64,000 nt of DNA, taken from contig JADJPK010000004.1 of the NCBI GenBank assembly GCA_016713305.1, positions 434,001 through 498,000 on the forward strand. The letters run 5' to 3'. Source of the stretch: Betaproteobacteria bacterium. GTDB taxonomy: Bacteria > Pseudomonadota > Gammaproteobacteria > Burkholderiales > Ga0077523. The notes beneath the pieces are model-generated. The model saw only the letters and a program-made list of their open reading frames with translations, was not told the origin of the DNA and ran no database searches. Positions 61,446 to 64,000 of the stretch are shown here, in pieces (positions within the stretch are counted from its first letter, which is position 1; the number at the start of each line of letters is the position of its first letter). The translations under genes were made by a program, and so were the position numbers.

Positions 61446-62051
61446 TCAGTGGGCAATCTGGCCGGTGTGGATCACACCGGATTCCGTGACCAGCATGCCG
61501 ACGCGCTGGTCATGGCGATCCACGGGGATCTCGTCGACGATCTGCAGATCGAAGGCGGCCGCGAAACGTGGTGCGCCGGCAATCTCGGGCAGCAGGCGGT
61601 CGTAGAAGCCGGCGCCGTATCCCAGGCGATTGCCTTTCCTGTCGAATGCGAGCCCGGGGACCAGCACCCAGTCGGGAACGACGCCGTTCGCAGCGCTGCA
61701 CCGTCCGGGATCCGGTTCGAGGATTCCCCAGGGACCCGGCAGAAGACATTCCAGTGCGTCGGGAACCTCGAAGACGTCGAGGCGACGAGTCGCTGGATCG
61801 ATTCTTGGCAGCAGAAGCCGGACCCCGCGATCCCGCATGCGCGCGTGGAAGGCGGACGTGTCGAACTCGGATCCGAACGAGGAGTAACTCAGCAGCCGGG
61901 CCTGGGCTTTCGGGGCGACGAGGGCACACAACCGGTCGGTGATCGCCGCAGAGGACGTCGCCCTTTCCTGCGGGCTCATGGCATCACGGCGACGCTTCAG
62001 CGCATCCCGCAGACGGCGCTTCGCTTCCGCGATCGACGGATCTGCGGGCAC
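61446..62051 (-). CDS. ygfA: 5-formyltetrahydrofolate cyclo-ligase
   Basis: Converts 5-formyl-THF to 5,10-methenyl-THF using ATP. The 201-residue product has the family motif VPGLAFDRKGNRLGYGAGFYDR (ATP/folate site) at about 125-150 and basic residues AKRRLRDALKRRRDAM at the N-terminus. It lies 12 bases after the tolC-like gene and is therefore probably co-transcribed with it. The position beside waaA and tolC/rhodanese/pcm is common in betaproteobacteria. Confidence 0.92.
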   Translation of the reverse strand: MPADPSIAEAKRRLRDALKRRRDAMSPQERATSSAAITDRLCALVAPKAQARLLSYSSFGSEFDTSAFHARMRDRGVRLLLPRIDPATRRLDVFEVPDALECLLPGPWGILEPDPGRCSAANGVVPDWVLVPGLAFDRKGNRLGYGAGFYDRLLPEIAGAPRFAAAFDLQIVDEIPVDRHDQRVGMLVTESGVIHTGQIAH

Positions 62052-62063
62052 CGCTGTATCCGA

Positions 62064-63404
62064 CTAGCGCCCTTCGGTCTTGAGCAGGCGGTTCACGGCC
62101 TCGAGGTCGTCCACCGTCAGGCGGCCGACAGCCTGTTTCAGCTTGAGCTGAGCCACGATCGTGTCGTACCGGGCTTTGGCAAGATCGCGCCGGGCGTTGG
62201 CCACCTGCTGCTGGGCGTTCAGGACATCGACAGAGGTTCGCACGCCGACATCCCGGCCCAGCTTCGTGGATTCGAGCGAAACCAGCGACGATTGAAGCGC
62301 CTGTTCGAGCGCCTTGCCTTGCGCAAGTCCGGACGTCACGCCGAGATAGGCCTGTTGGGTATTGAGGATGGCCGTGCGGCGCGCCTGCTCGAGATCCTTT
62401 TCCGCCCGGGTCTGGTTGGCGGTGGACTCCCGTACACGGGATGTCACGAGCCCGCCCAGATAGAGGGGCACATTGAGCTGGACGCCGACCACGGTCTGCT
62501 TCACCTCGCTGCCGAAGCCGAACGTGCTGGCATTCGCCCGTGTATCGGTGTAGTTCGCCACCGCATCCAGCGTTGGCATGTGTCCACCGCGCTGCTTCTT
62601 CACTTCCCGAGATGCGATGGCGACGTTCGCGCGCTGGATCTCGACCTGCAGGCTCGTCGTCTGCGCCTGCCCGACCCAGGCATTCATATCCACCGGATCC
62701 GGTGCCGTCAGGACGATCGGCTCCACCGGCGCTGCGAGGCCACCGGCATTCTTGCCGATGATGGCGGCAAGCGCGCGATTGCGAACCTCCAGATCGTTGA
62801 GTGCGGCGACTTCCTGCGCCGTGGCCAGGTCATATCGGGCCTGCGCGTCGTTGGTGTCGGTGATCGTGGCCGTTCCGACGATGAAGTTGCGCTTGGCCTG
62901 GGCGAGCTGTTCGGCGATAGCGGACTTCTGCGCGCGAATGAACGTCAGGTTTTCCTGGGCCAGTAAGACATCGAAGTAGGCCTGGGAGACTCGGACCATC
63001 AGGTCCTGTGCGGCGGCGCTCAGCTGGATCTCCGCTACTTGCGCCTGAAGCTTGCCCTGCTCGTAGGTTTCCCAGTTCTGCGGGCGATACAGCGGTTGCG
63101 TGAGCTGCACGCCGTAGGATCGGCCTCCGAAGTCGCGCTGCCCTCCCGCGAACTGGTTTCCGCCGATGAAGTGCGCGTCGAGGTTCGTGTAGTTGAGCGC
63201 CGCATTGGCCGTGAGCTGAGGCAAGAGACCCGACTTGCCCTGGACGGCCCGCTCCTGGCCGGCGAGATACGCCGCACGGGCGGAGGCAAACTGCGCGTCG
63301 GACACGGCGGCCTCGCGATAGATCGACACGAGGTCGGCGGCTGTCGAGGTTTCTGCGCCGAAAAGAGCGATCAACGCGACGACGATCTTGGCTTTTCGCA
63401 TCAT
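62064..63404 (-). CDS. tolC: TolC-family outer membrane channel protein
   Basis: Outer membrane efflux protein of 446 residues with a signal peptide (about 1-22, ending STAA). Two OEP repeats are visible: the first with QRDFGGRSYGVQLTQPLY and LAQENLTFIRAQKSAIAEQL, the second with VKQTVVGVQLNVPLYLGGLV and ALEQALQSSLVSLESTKLG. Long helices with regular Ala/Gln form the periplasmic tunnel. It would pair with an RND or ABC exporter encoded elsewhere. The start is the ATG at 63404; the TTG at 63416 has its ribosome-site-like AAGGGA directly adjacent and is less likely. Confidence 0.9.
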   Translation of the reverse strand: MMRKAKIVVALIALFGAETSTAADLVSIYREAAVSDAQFASARAAYLAGQERAVQGKSGLLPQLTANAALNYTNLDAHFIGGNQFAGGQRDFGGRSYGVQLTQPLYRPQNWETYEQGKLQAQVAEIQLSAAAQDLMVRVSQAYFDVLLAQENLTFIRAQKSAIAEQLAQAKRNFIVGTATITDTNDAQARYDLATAQEVAALNDLEVRNRALAAIIGKNAGGLAAPVEPIVLTAPDPVDMNAWVGQAQTTSLQVEIQRANVAIASREVKKQRGGHMPTLDAVANYTDTRANASTFGFGSEVKQTVVGVQLNVPLYLGGLVTSRVRESTANQTRAEKDLEQARRTAILNTQQAYLGVTSGLAQGKALEQALQSSLVSLESTKLGRDVGVRTSVDVLNAQQQVANARRDLAKARYDTIVAQLKLKQAVGRLTVDDLEAVNRLLKTEGR

Positions 63405-63436
63405 GAGTCCGGTCAATCCCTTATAACGTGTACGTT

Positions 63437-63760
63437 TCAGTAGCGGGCCATGCCCGGCTCTACATCGCGCGCCCAGGCATCTATTCCGCCCTGCAGATTG
63501 TGGGTCTTTGCAAACCCCAACCGCTGCAGGTACATGCAGGCCTGGAAACTGCGCATTCCGTGGTGACAGACGACTACCCAGTCCCTCTCGGCATCAAGAC
63601 CGGCAGCGTCCTGGGCGATGCGGGACATGGGCATCGATTTCGATCCTTCGATGGCACAGAGCTTGTACTCCCAGGGCTCGCGCACATCGAGTACGCCCGG
63701 CGGCGTGCGCGCGGGATCGGACATCCACGCTTTGAGCTCGGCGGGCGCCAGTTGCTGCAT
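63437..63760 (-). CDS. Rhodanese-like domain protein
   Basis: Single-domain rhodanese of 107 residues. The active-site loop is WVVVCHHGMRS (Cys65, C-x5 loop) and VLDVREPWEYKLCAIEGS is the N-terminal family motif. It probably transfers sulfane sulfur or acts in redox handling; the partner is unknown. The ATG at 63760 overlaps the pcm stop as ATGA. Only 32 bases separate it from the tolC start, so pcm-rhodanese-tolC-ygfA probably form one unit. Confidence 0.9.
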   Translation of the reverse strand: MQQLAPAELKAWMSDPARTPPGVLDVREPWEYKLCAIEGSKSMPMSRIAQDAAGLDAERDWVVVCHHGMRSFQACMYLQRLGFAKTHNLQGGIDAWARDVEPGMARY

Positions 63761-64000
63761 CAGAAGACGAAGCGCTCGGGTTCCCGCGCCAGCTTGAGTG
63801 GCGCGATGCAAGTTTCGAACAGACCTTCCGAGCGGTAGGTCCCCGGAGCCGTGCACGTGACCAACTGTGCGGTCATGATCGGCGCGCGGCCGACGACAGC
63901 GAGCAAGCGACCGCCGGGAGCCAGCTGCCGCCGCAGTTCGTCGGACAGGCGGCCCACGGAACCGGTCAGCAGGATGGCGTCGTAAGGCCCGTGCCTTGCC
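63760..64000 (-). CDS. pcm: Protein-L-isoaspartate O-methyltransferase, truncated by window edge
   Basis: C-terminal about 80 residues of a Pcm-type methyltransferase; the 5' part lies beyond the window. The frame reads GPYDAILLTGSVGRLSDELR (the late Rossmann strand, with an unusual TGS where many have TAA), LAPGGRLLAVVGRAPIMTAQ and, at the end, LFETCIAPLKLAREPERFVF. The closing ETCIAPL segment is typical of the Pcm variant found before rhodanese and tolC in betaproteobacteria. Repair of isoaspartyl residues is the family role; this variant may differ. Confidence 0.8.
   Translation of the reverse strand, partial: ARHGPYDAILLTGSVGRLSDELRRQLAPGGRLLAVVGRAPIMTAQLVTCTAPGTYRSEGLFETCIAPLKLAREPERFVF

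Noticed and set aside
1..64000. CRISPR arrays, insertion sequences, prophage genes, rRNA or tRNA genes
   Set aside because: No direct-repeat arrays, transposase or integrase motifs, or stable RNA genes were recognised anywhere in the window.

Overview
The window reads as a chromosomal segment of a high-G+C betaproteobacterium. The left flank has a PBP5/6 carboxypeptidase, D-amino-acid aminotransferase, YbeD, lipB and lipA in overlapping order. The right flank has pcm, a rhodanese, a TolC-type outer membrane protein, ygfA, waaA and waaC. Both are housekeeping neighbourhoods typical of that class. Between them lies about 52 kb of almost uninterrupted cell-surface polysaccharide genes. I see no rRNA, tRNA, insertion sequence, prophage or CRISPR array.

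Layout: (1) 1-5217, + strand apart from one gene: the end of an HvfC/DUF2063 gene, a convergent PCu(A)C copper chaperone, then dacC-dat-ybeD-lipB-lipA. (2) 5255-24848, all - strand: an O-antigen/LPS locus with GT9, a WaaL-like ligase, GT25, UDP-glucuronate 4-epimerase type SDR, several GT2 enzymes, a FlaA1/WbpM-type dehydratase, a WbpL/WecA-type initiating transferase, GT4, AsnB, FkbM and other methyltransferases, GT11, a Wzx-like flippase and gmhB. Many junctions are 4-base NTGA overlaps, so translation is probably coupled. (3) 24845-29214, - strand: a 949-residue membrane protein joining a GT-C-like half to a MurJ-like half, a Nudix hydrolase and a frameshifted SDR. (4) 29380-51900, mostly + strand and visibly lower in G+C: a ColD-type sugar 3-dehydratase, hddC, an SDR, glycosyltransferases, methyltransferases, a Gmd-like dehydratase, a Wzm/Wzt ABC exporter, and a sulfotransferase with a long coiled coil. 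(5) 51962-58799, - strand: FAD-dependent protein, cysC (APS kinase), B12-binding radical SAM enzyme, hddA (heptose kinase) and an orphan pyruvate-dehydrogenase-like E1 alpha/beta pair. (6) 58967-64000: waaC-waaA on + and pcm-rhodanese-tolC-ygfA on -.

How the genes may work together (inference): GmhB, HddA and HddC would make GDP-D-glycero-D-manno-heptose. The Gmd-like and ColD-like enzymes could turn it into a deoxy or dideoxy sugar, and the E1 pair could add a two-carbon branch as proposed for AviB1/AviB2 in avilamycin biosynthesis. CysC would supply PAPS for two sulfotransferase-like proteins. One of these sits directly behind Wzm/Wzt and carries about 270 residues of predicted coiled coil, an architecture that recalls the WbdD chain-terminator/ruler of E. 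coli O9a. My main candidate for an undescribed system is therefore an ABC-exported, possibly sulfate-capped, (deoxy)heptose-containing glycan.

Caution: five genes between 28 and 57 kb contain single-base frameshifts, almost all in runs of four or five G/C bases. Uncorrected sequencing or assembly errors are the simplest explanation. No gene outside that interval shows this.
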